Source: Clostridia bacterium
Lineage (GTDB): Bacteria > Bacillota > Clostridia > Christensenellales > Borkfalkiaceae
Length of the DNA stretch: 64,000 nt
Assembly (NCBI GenBank): GCA_021204625.1
Contig: JAJPZA010000025.1
Location: 1 to 64,000, forward strand
Reading direction: 5' to 3'
Program-made: the position numbers and the translations under genes
Shown here: positions 12,457-22,197 of the stretch, piece after piece
Numbering within the stretch: the first letter of the stretch is position 1
How the letters are laid out: every line of letters begins with the position of its first letter
The notes under the pieces: generated by a model
Seen by the model: only the letters and a program-made list of their open reading frames with translations
Told to the model about the DNA's origin: nothing
Database searches by the model: none

Positions 12457-12812
12457 CATTCCGCGAACGCGCTTTCCGGCTGCCCGCCCAGCTGTCCGTA
12501 AAACCAAATTTTGCGCAGGCGCATCCGGGGCAGACACTTTACTGCGGTACCGTGCCAAAGTGAATGAGCAAAAGTACGAACAACAGTTTCTAAACGAACC
12601 CGTTCTCACACCGGAAAGTCCGGGAGGGCAGGGGAGGAAGTGCAGTCCTGAATTCCGGCTGCGAGTCCCCTCAAGTCCAATCAAATCCGAGGAAAAATCT
12701 CAATGCCTCTGCAGCGTGAAAATCACCGTTATCCTCACATATTCCGCCATTTTTGCCCACATGAAAGGAGCCTTTAACAGGCCCCTGGTCCAAATCCAAG
12801 ACTACATTAAAC

Positions 12813-12834
12813 CAGCCGCCCTTATGGGCGGCTG
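12813..12834. terminator. Hairpin between rpoC region and convergent DUF368 gene
   Basis: CAGCCGCCC TTAT GGGCGGCTG. Confidence 0.5.
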
Positions 12835-12837
12835 TTG

Positions 12838-13845
12838 TCATTTCGCATGATGCGTGGCGTGTTTTTTCTTTTTTGTGATCTCAGCATCCGTTGCGGCGGG
12901 CACGGACTGGATGTTCCCCTCTTGTGCGTCCGTCTGGGACTTCATTTTTTCCAGCTTTGCCTTCTTTGCCGGAAGCAGGGGATTTTCTTTCCATCTGCTT
13001 GCATAGAAGGTGAGCAGGAATCCTCCCACGGCGCCGACGAGGAGCAGTGCTATTCCGCATGATACCTGGGTAAGGTCATATACGACGTCCGGATAGCTGG
13101 ACGGGAAGATTAAGAACATGGTGGCTATTGAGCCTACTATGAATCCCGTTATTGCCCAGTATGATCCTCTGGGGAAACGGTCCAGGAAAAACTTCATGAG
13201 CCTTGCCACGCAGAAGAATCCGACTATTGCTCCGCAGGCCAGAATCACGAGAACCAGGATGCAGTGTCCGACAGTTCCTTCCGCTCCTATGAACAGGTCC
13301 AGAATGGGGGAGTAGTATCCGAAGATGAAGAGCATCATGGAGCCGCTCACGCCGGGAACCACGAAAGCCGCGGCAGCGAGGATTCCCATGCCGAAGACTG
13401 CGAAGTACTGCCATGTGGGCATTTCCGCAGACAGGTCTGCAGAGCCCATTCCGGGGATGAATCCTATGCCGACTATGATGGCCGCCGGGATGAGGATGGA
13501 GAGCACATACTGCGGCTTGAAGCCTGCGTGGAATCCGTCCTTGAACTGGAACGGAAGGGTTCCAACGATGAGGCCTGCGAACAGCATGACAGTGGGGAAC
13601 GGGGCGTACTCCAAGGCGTATTTTATGGGGAAGTATACAATCACGAGGCCGGCGACAAGTCCTATGAGCACAGGCAAAAGGAACATAAAGCTCTTCCTGA
13701 AATTCTTGAAAAGATTGCTTATGTTCTCAATTATGTCCGAGTATATCCTCGTGATGACGGCAATAGACCCGCCGGACATTCCCGGAACTATTATCGCAAC
13801 GCCGATTCCCGCGCCGCACAAAAGGTTCCTTATAAACTGTTTCAT
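12838..13845 (-). CDS. DUF368 domain-containing membrane protein (PopT-like polyprenyl-phosphate transporter family)
   Basis: MKQFIRNLLCGAGIGVAIIVPGMSGGSIAVITRIYSDII, typical DUF368 N-terminus. Confidence 0.9.
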   Translation of the reverse strand: MKQFIRNLLCGAGIGVAIIVPGMSGGSIAVITRIYSDIIENISNLFKNFRKSFMFLLPVLIGLVAGLVIVYFPIKYALEYAPFPTVMLFAGLIVGTLPFQFKDGFHAGFKPQYVLSILIPAAIIVGIGFIPGMGSADLSAEMPTWQYFAVFGMGILAAAAFVVPGVSGSMMLFIFGYYSPILDLFIGAEGTVGHCILVLVILACGAIVGFFCVARLMKFFLDRFPRGSYWAITGFIVGSIATMFLIFPSSYPDVVYDLTQVSCGIALLLVGAVGGFLLTFYASRWKENPLLPAKKAKLEKMKSQTDAQEGNIQSVPAATDAEITKKKKHATHHAK

Positions 13846-13972
13846 CTCACTCCCGCATCTTCGCCTAAAATTATAAACGCCAATGGGATTCAAGTCAAGA
13901 TTGATTGCATATATTTGGATTTATTGCAAGATACTCAGTGATATATGGCGTTGGGGATTACAGCTCAGGAAT

Positions 13973-13998
13973 AAAAAAAAGACCCCGGAAAGGGGTCT
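13973..13998 (-). terminator. Intrinsic terminator for minus-strand antitoxin gene
   Basis: AGACCCC TTTCC GGGGTCT followed by TTTTTTTT on the minus strand. Confidence 0.85.
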
Positions 13999-14040
13999 TG
14001 TTGCCGGCTGGCTGCTTATGCATTTTATCTGCAGAAGGCT

Positions 14041-14343
14041 TCATATGCCGTACTTCTCTTCCAGAATCCTGTGAAATTCCTCCTTGGTGTACTCCTTGTC
14101 ATTCTTGTATGATTTAAGCCTTTCCGCAATGATAGCGGCCAGATCCTCGTCTGTGAGTCCGTCTGCGTATATGACCGTCTTAGGTTTGCGGACCTCAAAC
14201 GGAAGGCCCTGGGTAAGCACTATCTGCCTGTACACCATCTGGATAAGGGAAGAGGGGGTCACCCCGAGATCTGCCAGGACGGCCTCAGCCTGATCCTTGA
14301 GTTCACTGTCTATTCTTGCGTATACAACGGCTGTTTTGCTCAT
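14041..14343 (-). CDS. RelB/DinJ family antitoxin (no adjacent toxin)
   Basis: MSKTAVVYARIDSELKDQAEAVLADLGVTPSSLIQMVYRQIVLTQGLPFEVRKP, RelB/DinJ pattern. Confidence 0.85.
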   Translation of the reverse strand: MSKTAVVYARIDSELKDQAEAVLADLGVTPSSLIQMVYRQIVLTQGLPFEVRKPKTVIYADGLTDEDLAAIIAERLKSYKNDKEYTKEEFHRILEEKYGI

Positions 14344-14514
14344 AGTAATCCTCCGTGGATACTCTTCCAAGCTTCATTATAACCCTATGTGCTTACGAAA
14401 TGCAAGCAATTGCAAGTATAATCTCAATTATACATCCAGTTCCATACTCCGCATGCCCTCCTGCATGCCAATGCTGTATAATACACACATTGTGCATCAA
14501 GAGGAGAGAATATC

Positions 14515-15537
14515 ATGAAAATCACGGAATGGATGAACCGCTGGCTGGAAGAGTGCAGCACAAGGCTTAAATGGAGCACGATAATCCGTTACTCGGAGAA
14601 CAGCAAATGCCACATATGCCCCATGCTTGGAGACAAGGATCTGGAAGATCTGTCTGCAGACACCCTGCAGGATTTCATCCGGACCCTGGAAGGCAAGGGC
14701 CTAGCATACAACACCATAGCCAGCATAGTCTCCACATTGAAGATGGCCCTGCAGGAGGCAATGCGCACAGGCGTAACGAAGGTTAGCAACACCGGGAGCA
14801 TGCGCCTGCCGGAGCATACGGAAAAGGAAGCGGAATGTTTCACCGTCCAGGAGCAGAAGAAGATCATAAAGGCCGTAATCCGCAGCGTGGACCTCCGGCT
14901 GTACGGCATTCTCATATCTGCCGGCATGGGATTGAGAATAGGGGAGCTCCTGGCTCTCACATGGGATGACGTCAATCTCCATTCCAAAACCATACGGATC
15001 TGCAAAACTTCATATTACGCCAAGGACAGAAACGGAGTGTATGGCAGGATAGTGACCTCTCCCAAGACACACAAGTCCGCAAGGGCCATTCCAATACCGG
15101 ACATCCTGTATCCGTACATAAAGGAACTGTATGAGAACAGAGACTGCAAGCACGTAATAAGCTGGAAAGGGAAGCCGGTAAAGATGAGGACATACCAGGC
15201 TTTGTTTTCAAGGCTTCTCTCACAGCTTGGCATCCGGCACAGAGGATTCCATGCTCTGAGGCACACGTTTGCAACCCGCGCCTTGGAGTGCGGGATAGAT
15301 GTGAAGACCACGTCCGAGATCCTGGGTCACAGCAACATAAACATAACCCTCCAGCGGTACACACATGTCCTCATGGAGCACATGCGCAAAGAGCTGGGAA
15401 AGATGGAGATGTTCTTCATGGAGCATGACCTGGGGATTCCGGTCTCTTCATACATCCAGAGCACTATGAATATAAGCTATCCTGCGGCATGTACAGCACA
15501 TGACATCCACAGGAACACCCTAGGATTTTTCCCGTAA
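14515..15537 (+). CDS. Tyrosine recombinase / phage-type integrase
   Basis: SAM-like N-terminal domain plus catalytic GLRIGELLALTWDDV, HALRHTFATRALECG, LGHSNINITLQRYTHV. Confidence 0.93.
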   Translation: MKITEWMNRWLEECSTRLKWSTIIRYSENSKCHICPMLGDKDLEDLSADTLQDFIRTLEGKGLAYNTIASIVSTLKMALQEAMRTGVTKVSNTGSMRLPEHTEKEAECFTVQEQKKIIKAVIRSVDLRLYGILISAGMGLRIGELLALTWDDVNLHSKTIRICKTSYYAKDRNGVYGRIVTSPKTHKSARAIPIPDILYPYIKELYENRDCKHVISWKGKPVKMRTYQALFSRLLSQLGIRHRGFHALRHTFATRALECGIDVKTTSEILGHSNINITLQRYTHVLMEHMRKELGKMEMFFMEHDLGIPVSSYIQSTMNISYPAACTAHDIHRNTLGFFP

Positions 15538-15716
15538 ACCATATCGAAATACCGGAGGGACAGGACAGGCACACAGAGGCACCAAAATAACTGCAGAATT
15601 CAAGTATGAAGCTTTTTTATAGAAGGGCTCTTTTGGAATGTCCTGTGGAGGCAGGTTTCATGCAAGCAAAAACACAGGCGGCATGAGACCGTCTGTGCAG
15701 TATAGGCATGATGACA

Positions 15717-15753
15717 GTAAAGTGCGTGGATTGGCTTAATCCACGCACTTTAC
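15717..15753. other. 16-bp perfect inverted repeat
   Basis: GTAAAGTGCGTGGATT GGCTT AATCCACGCACTTTAC. Confidence 0.85.
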
Positions 15754-15850
15754 GCTATTATTCTAGCATGAAGATAGGGCTGTTTCAATAGGAAAATCAA
15801 CATAATATCTATTATTGCTTGCGATTTTAACTATTTTTGCCCTTCATTGA

Positions 15851-15871
15851 AGCAATACATATTGCTTTTTT
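15851..15871 (+). terminator. Possible weak intrinsic terminator
   Basis: AGCAAT ACAT ATTGCT TTTTT. Confidence 0.45.
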
Positions 15872-16068
15872 GGAACACATGGAAATCGGGATTCCATGTA
15901 TTAAGCCAATACATGCAGATGGAGTATTATGACCGCTACAGGCCAGTGCAACCATATTTTAAAATCCTCTTATGGGGCATATATGAGACTGTTCAGTTCT
16001 CTTGGCATAAACAGGTTTGCCTATAGCGTTTATAATGTTTTATTGAATTAAAAAACGGGGTATGTTTA

Positions 16069-16509
16069 ATGTCTGGTTTTGTATCCCTCATCATTGCAAT
16101 AGTACTGGTGATTGTGGTTCTGTTCGTTGTTCGCTTTCTTTCCCGGCTGATGATGGAACACGGCGGAATGGCGCTTATGATTGTACATGACATTATAGCG
16201 GTTGTGCTTGGGGCTGGAGCGCTGGTTGTATCCTGCTACATGTATTCTGTAGAGGACGGAGCATGGGGCATGATCTGCTGGTACTTTCTGCTGGTCTTTA
16301 CATCTATCTACTGGTACAATTCCTGGATAAGGTCACAGAATATTGGGTTCTTCCGTGTGATATGGTCATCGATTGTTTTCGCAGCGATTGTTACCTTGAT
16401 AGCCGCTTTAATCGGTGTCTTCGCAGGCGGATATGCTTGGATTGTTTCAATCGTATATCTGGTTTGGCTTATTTTTGATATAGTAAGATATCTAGTCCGC
16501 AACAGATAG
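16069..16509 (+). CDS. Hypothetical multi-TM membrane protein
   Basis: Hydrophobic 146-aa ORF, no family recognised. Confidence 0.65.
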   Translation: MSGFVSLIIAIVLVIVVLFVVRFLSRLMMEHGGMALMIVHDIIAVVLGAGALVVSCYMYSVEDGAWGMICWYFLLVFTSIYWYNSWIRSQNIGFFRVIWSSIVFAAIVTLIAALIGVFAGGYAWIVSIVYLVWLIFDIVRYLVRNR

Positions 16510-16629
16510 CTGAATCTTACTGACACAGTTTGAAATGTCTGAATCCTGAACGCACTGTTTGCGGATGACGGCAATCAAAATATACTATGGAAGACTGTCA
16601 TAAAGGCAGGACGGAAAGGAGATACTCTA

Positions 16630-17598
16630 ATGTTTGGTTTTGGGGGGAATGTCAACAAGATTGACAAGTACTACAAAAAAGCCAAGAAAGGCGATCCTGA
16701 AGCTATGTACCAGGTTGGTCTTTGCTATTTATACGGAGACAGCGTGGCAGAAGACCTGGGGGAAGCAGTAGCTTGGCTTAATAATGCTGCCTGCAAAGGG
16801 CATATGGAAGCTCAAGCCATATTAGGGAACCTGTATCATAATGGAGAAGGTGTGCAGCGTGATTATGCTATGGCCGCAAAATGGTATGAGAGAGCTGCTG
16901 CGCAGGGACATGCAGGTGCTCTTAATGCCCTTGGCCGCGCCTACTCTGAAGGATGGGGTGTTCCTGTAAACGAAGCAAAGGCGGCAGATCTTTTTGCAAA
17001 GGCAGTTGAAAGAGGGAATATCGCTGCATTGTACAACCTTGGATACTGCTATGAAAATGGGGAGGGTGTTGCCCAAGACGTAGCCAGGGCGTTCAATCTT
17101 TATGCTCAGGGTGCGAAAAAAGGCGATGGCTCTTGCGAAAATGCCCTTGGAGAGTGCTATTTTTTAGGCGTAGGTACAGCTAAGGACTATAAGCAGGCAT
17201 ACAATTGGTTAACAAAGGCAGCATCACAGAACCACCCCGGCGCGCAATCCAATTTGGGATATATGTACGAAGCCGGGGAAGGTGTTAAGCAAAACTATGG
17301 TACTGCTGCAAAATGGTATGAGAAAGCTGCAAATCAAGGGAGTGCTAGTGCACAGAATGCTCTGGGCAATTTCTACATGGAAGGCAAAGGTGTCCGCCAG
17401 AACTATTCCAAGGCTGCAGAGTATTACAGAGAAGCAGCAGAGCAGGGGCATCCTGCGGGCCAGTTTAATCTAGCTCTCTGCTATGAAAAGGGTTTGGGAA
17501 TTATTCAGGATCTTGACAGTGCATACGAGTGGTTCTCACGTGCTGCTGAACAGGGTGACGAGGACGCAGTAGAGGCCCTTAAAAGATTCAGGGGATAG
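16630..17598 (+). CDS. Sel1-repeat (TPR-like) protein, about 8 repeats
   Basis: Repeated 36-aa units G.....A...LG..Y..G.GV..D...A..WY..AA.QG. Confidence 0.93.
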   Translation: MFGFGGNVNKIDKYYKKAKKGDPEAMYQVGLCYLYGDSVAEDLGEAVAWLNNAACKGHMEAQAILGNLYHNGEGVQRDYAMAAKWYERAAAQGHAGALNALGRAYSEGWGVPVNEAKAADLFAKAVERGNIAALYNLGYCYENGEGVAQDVARAFNLYAQGAKKGDGSCENALGECYFLGVGTAKDYKQAYNWLTKAASQNHPGAQSNLGYMYEAGEGVKQNYGTAAKWYEKAANQGSASAQNALGNFYMEGKGVRQNYSKAAEYYREAAEQGHPAGQFNLALCYEKGLGIIQDLDSAYEWFSRAAEQGDEDAVEALKRFRG

Positions 17599-17672
17599 AG
17601 CCACAAGGTTCACACAGTAAGAAAGGCCATGATATGAGGCTATCTATAGAGGACAACAGTTCATATAAAAAC

Positions 17673-17700
17673 AAATCCGGGAGACCATCTCCCGGATTTT
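17673..17700 (+). terminator. Intrinsic terminator downstream of Sel1 gene
   Basis: AAATCCGGGAG ACCAT CTCCCGGATTTT. Confidence 0.85.
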
Positions 17701-17802
17701 AATGTGGCCAGGCCACTTCATTATGTCTAAGATACATAAAATTGATATCGTTCGCAATTGGCAGTTTTTTTAAAACATTTGCAAAGCATTTGCAAAGCGT
17801 TC

Positions 17803-18176
17803 GGTGTAGCACCTTATATGCAGCAGTGCCCCGTGGGGTATGTTAAAGTCCGCAGGTTCTCCACGCCGCACATTCACGAAGAGAATCTCGTGGAGCTGTT
17901 CGGGAAAGCAGTCTCCCTCTTAAGCGGCTTTGAAAGTGCGGCCGCAGAGCTGGCTTTGCTTCTTGCGCCGTTCGTCGGCAGCGCAGAGGCGGTGGAAGCA
18001 GACTTAAGGGCAAGCCGGGATATTCCGACTGGCTGTGCCGGAATATCCTTAAAAAGGCTGTGGCGAACGCAGACTTCTCCGTGACCTTCTCATTTATTAA
18101 TGGTGAAGAGATAACGGAGCTTCTGGACAAGGAACGGTACGGGAACTCCAGCAAGGAAATCGGATACCTTGGCTAA
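17803..18176 (+). pseudogene. Frameshifted C-terminal remnant of a large serine recombinase
   Basis: Frame A YVKVRRFSTPHIHEENLVELFGKAVSLL (recombinase zinc-ribbon C-terminus pattern TPHI.EE) continues in another frame as PGYSDWLCRNILKKAVANADFSVTFSFINGEEITELLDKERYGNSSKEIGYLG*. Confidence 0.6.
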
Positions 18177-18184
18177 GGCAAAGA

Positions 18185-18216
18185 AAAGACCGCTCACTTA
18201 GGTGGGCGGTCTTTTT
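18185..18216 (+). terminator. Intrinsic terminator
   Basis: AAGACCGCTCAC TTAG GTGGGCGGTCTTTTT. Confidence 0.8.
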
Positions 18217-18421
18217 ATCGTGCTCCGTTTTGGAAGATCAGGTCCAGATGGCTGTTCTTTTTCCTTTTCCTTCTGTTCTTTTTCCTGCTTTTTCTTTTTC
18301 TTCTCTGCCTTTTCCTCCAGTATCCTCTCTCTGTGGCCAATCGTGTTTCTGCTTTCCGGTTCATTATTACCGGTATGACAGAGCGACTGAAATCTTTAGT
18401 GTTTCTGGTAACGATACAGAA

Positions 18422-18451
18422 ACAGCCCGGATTTCCATCCGGGCTGTTTTT
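18422..18451. terminator. Intrinsic terminator, likely for feoB (minus) and the plus-strand remnant
   Basis: ACAGCCCGGAT TTCC ATCCGGGCTGT TTTT. Confidence 0.75.
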
Positions 18452-18491
18452 ATGGAGTTATGCAGGAGAATGAGCAGTGTGCGCTTGAGCA

Positions 18492-20587
18492 TCAGGCGGG
18501 TATCCACCACAGGATTCCCCAGTTGAGGACGAGGCATGTTGCTATGGCGCAGACAGTGGGGATGAGGACGGAGAGTCCGGCCCATTTCCAGCTGTTGAGC
18601 TCATTTTTGATGGTCAGGATTGTTGTGGCGCAGGGCCAGTGAAGGAGGGAGAAGACCATCACTGAGATGCAGGTCTTCCAGGTCATGCCGGCGGATACGA
18701 GATACTCGGCAATGGTTGCGTCTCCCATCTCTGTGACCATGCCGGTGTAGCCGCCTGCTGCGTACATGGTAATTATCATAATGGCGATGGGAATCACTAT
18801 TTCATTGGCCGGTATGCCGAGAATAAAGGCCACAATCAGGGTGCCGCCGAGTATGCCTCCCCAGGCCATTGTGCCGCCGAAGCCTAATGCCGTGCCCAAG
18901 GGGTTGAGCCATTCGGCTATGTGCACTATGAGCGAGTTGCCGTCACTTAAGGTTATGAGGGACAGAATGCAGATAATGAGGCCTGCCGGAGCCGCTACAA
19001 CTACGGCCCTTGAAAGAACCTTTATTGTTCTGTCCCATATGGAACGGCCTATGACCTTCAGAACCTGCGGCTTTCTGTACGGAGGGAGCTCCAGGACGAA
19101 GGATGAGGGCTCGCCTTTCAGAAGCGTCTTTGACAGGAACTTGGATATGCCCACGGTGTACAGGATGCCTATGACAATCACCACTGTGAGCACAACGGCG
19201 GAGATAAGCGATGAGAGCACCACGTTCATGCTGGCCATGAGCGTGTCCTCAAGCAGCACGCTGATAACCAGTGTTATGGTGGGGAAGCGGCCGTTGCAGG
19301 GGACGAAGTTGTTTGTAAGTATCGCTATCTTGCGCTCGCGCGGAGAGTCTATGATCCTGCAGCCCACAACGCCTGCCGCGTTGCAGCCGAAGCCCATGCA
19401 CATCGTAAGGGACTGCTTGCCGCATGCTCCGCACTTGCGGAATGTGTTGTCCAGACGGAAGGCAACTCTCGGGAGATAACCGAAGTCTTCCAGGAGAGTG
19501 AAGATGGGAAAGAAGATTGCCATGGGAGGCAGCATTACGGCAATTACTTTGGTTGCTATTACATAAACACCGTCAATTAGGACAGTGGTTATGTAATACC
19601 ATCCGGACCAGTTTGTCTGCCCCGCCAGCACCATGAGGTATGAAAGCCCCATGCCCGTGTCGTCATTCCAGCAGTATATCTTGTTGAAGCACCACTGGAG
19701 AGGGTCTGTGAGAAGGTCCGCCCCGAAGAGCGTGAACCAGAAGATGAAGAACAACAGGACAATCATGATGGGGATGCCGAGCTTTCCCATGATGAGCTTG
19801 TCCATGATTCTCTGGCGCTTGATGGAAGGAGTCTCTCCGCTCTCGCGCACGGCGCCCGCGGAAAGCCTTTCCGCTCTGTGCACGAATTTTGCGGCAGTCT
19901 CGTCTGATTCCTGCTCACTGGTTCCGCGCATCATCTCCATGCACTTTTCGCCGGGTTCGTCACCTGTGCAGATTGTTCTGCGGCAATGGCATTCTATCGT
20001 TCCCTCGCAGACGCCTTCTATTGTCTTTCTCAGATCATCCATGCCCCAGCCGGGGCCTGCCGCAGTAAGCAGGACGGGCACGCCCAAAGCTTCGGAAAGC
20101 ACGGATGAATCTACGGTTATGCCGTGCCTCTTGGCCTCGTCCATGAGGTTCAGGCAGACTATCACCTTGTCATGAAGCTCCATTATCTGCTGCACAAGCA
20201 CCAGGTTTCTTTCAAGGCACACGGACTCGCATACAACCACAACGCATTCCGCGCCGCCGTTTATGACAAAGTCCGCTGCGACTTCCTCTTCCTGTGAACG
20301 GCTCAAAAGGGAATAGGTGCCGGGCAGGTCCACCAGGACGAATCCCTTGCCGTCATATTCGTATCTTCCTTCAGCGGTCGCTACTGTCTTTCCGGGCCAG
20401 TTGCCCGTATGCTGGTGCATTCCCGTCAGGGCGTTGAACGTTGTGCTCTTGCCCGTGTTGGGGTGCCTGCCAAAGCTATGATGTGGTCATCAGGCTTCAG
20501 CTTGTTTCCTTTAAGAGTGGTGGCTGCGGTATCCTTCTTTTTCTTTGTATCTTCTTCACCGCAAGCGCGCCCGCAAATGAATCCCAC
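18492..20587 (-). CDS. feoB: Ferrous iron transport protein B, interrupted by an apparent 1-nt deletion in the G1 (Walker A) motif
   Basis: Frame 1 VGFICGRACGEEDTKKKKDTAATTLKGNKLKPDDHIIALAG then frame 2 PNTGKSTTFNALTGMHQHTGNWPGKTVATAEG...; FeoB Gate/core motifs downstream. Confidence 0.88.
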
Positions 20588-20998
20588 GGCTTCATCCTCC
20601 TTTCTTAGCGAAATCTTTCCCGGGCGCTCCGCCAGTCTGTCCGTATGCCGGCAACTTAAGCTGCCTTGCTGCGGGAGGGCCCTTGCATCACCTTATTCCT
20701 TTCGAAATTGCGGAAATATCGTTATAAAATTGCGCATCCCCGATATTTGGGCAGGAAGGAGCGGCCTCCCTGTTGCGCTGTGGTTATGATTCATTGACAG
20801 CCTTGCATACTGTCATGTCAACCAGATTCCGTTTTAAAGCAATATCTCTACATCAGTTGTAAATTTCAATATCTTTAAATCATGAGCCGGATTGCTCACA
20901 TGAAGCCGGAGCCGGAAGGCTGAGGCTGAAGGTAAGGCCAAAACATGGTGATTTTTGCACCATGGCCCACCAGCATGCGCATTTGCGAAATGTTCTAT

Positions 20999-21379
20999 TT
21001 ATGCCATTGCGCTGGCAACGGCTTCTTCAGGCATGTATGCAGAGGATGCCCTTTCTGCTTCTTGGTTCTGACTGGGTGCCGGATTGTAGTCTGCGGGAGC
21101 CTTTGTGGTCACACGTATAAGCTCCGAGTCCGCTTTGCGGATGGCAACCGTTGCGCCTCTCACGAGGTATGCCTTGGGGTTGCCGGAGGGAGCCATCTGC
21201 TTGCACAGAATCCTTGTTCCATTAATGATGCCAAGATCCTGAAGCCTGCGCCTCATGTTGGGGTCTTCCACATCTACGGAAGTTACCCATACGGTCTGGC
21301 CGACCTTGACTTCATAGAGAGTGGTGGGGTTTTCGCTGATGCCTTTTCTGGCATTCCGCTTTTCTCTGTTGAATCTCAA
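20999..21379 (-). CDS. feoA: FeoA domain protein
   Basis: LYEVKVGQTVWVTSVDVEDPNMRRRLQDLGIINGTRILCKQMAPSGNPKAYLVRGATVAIRKADSELI; probable TTG start preceded by GGAGGTG. Confidence 0.85.
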   Translation of the reverse strand: MRFNREKRNARKGISENPTTLYEVKVGQTVWVTSVDVEDPNMRRRLQDLGIINGTRILCKQMAPSGNPKAYLVRGATVAIRKADSELIRVTTKAPADYNPAPSQNQEAERASSAYMPEEAVASAMA

Positions 21380-21677
21380 ATCATTCACCTCCGATAAAAA
21401 ATATAAAAAAAATGCGGTCAATCATCTCAACCGCATCATAAAACATATTCAAAACCGCCACAATAAAGCAAGGCACATTCAGTGCCCGGGCGAAACGCAT
21501 ATTCCTCTTCGCGAAGAATCAGGACATAACCAGCACATCAGTCCCTGAACCGTTCCTCCGTGCCGTTGCCAGCCATATTCCTATAAAGGCCTGGATGCCC
21601 ATACGCGTCGTCCATTACCTCTCCTTTGTCGCAATTTGTCGTACACCTTTGATGCGGTGTCTTATTTGATTTTGAGC

Positions 21678-21747
21678 AGCATATCATCTCTGGCTATCCG
21701 GGGCATGTCGCCATGCTTTGGAGAGCATATCATCTCTGGCTATCCGG
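21678..21747. repeat. 24-bp direct repeat, two copies 46 bp apart
   Basis: AGCATATCATCTCTGGCTATCCGG at 21678-21701 and 21724-21747. Confidence 0.9.
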
Positions 21748-21912
21748 AGAGGTTTATACTTCTCTGTATCTCCCGCAGGCATTGTCTGTTGCCTACGGAA
21801 TACGTATATCACTCATCTGACACCGCAGTTTTACTATTTTTGTCCGGAAAAGTCAAATGATTGGAGGCATTTTTTGCCTTATTGTCTGAAAATTTTCTGC
21901 AAAATCCCCGGT

Positions 21913-21993
21913 CCTTGCGGCTGTTGCTGCAGCGCGGACAGAAAAAACACCCGGATTAATCCGGGCCAAACCCCTGTGTCCGCAGCCGCAAGG
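21913..21993. other. Nested inverted repeats / putative structured RNA
   Basis: CCTTGCGGCTG (21913-21923) pairs CAGCCGCAAGG (21983-21993); GCGGACA (21934-21940) pairs TGTCCGC (21977-21983); inner palindrome CCCGGATTAATCCGGG (21950-21965). Confidence 0.7.
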
Positions 21994-22171
21994 CGCTGAT
22001 TCATATGCAGCGGGGCAGAGGGGTACAAACGCGCGCGACAAGATGATTTGCAGATTGAAAATTGACATAATCCCGGGCCTGGAATTTGTTCTTGTTTCTG
22101 CCGGAAAATCAAGGGATTCAGCTTAAAACTGATGCAATATTATGGAAAATACCGCCGGAATAACAAAAGAA

Positions 22172-22196
22172 AGACGTATCAAAGATACGTCTTTTT
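22172..22196. terminator. Intrinsic terminator downstream of tRNA-Leu
   Basis: AGACGTATC / GATACGTCT stem with flanking T/A runs. Confidence 0.75.
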
Positions 22197-22197
22197 G

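Noticed and set aside
12605-12640. GGAAAGTCCGGG word resembling the RNase P RNA signature in the rpoC downstream region
   Set aside because: Only the short word matches; surrounding sequence does not form the expected RNase P architecture by eye. A cmscan would settle it.
18230-18526. 98-aa plus-strand Phe/Pro-rich ORF
   Set aside because: Composition is the antisense of a Lys/Glu-rich minus-strand frame; not credible as a protein.
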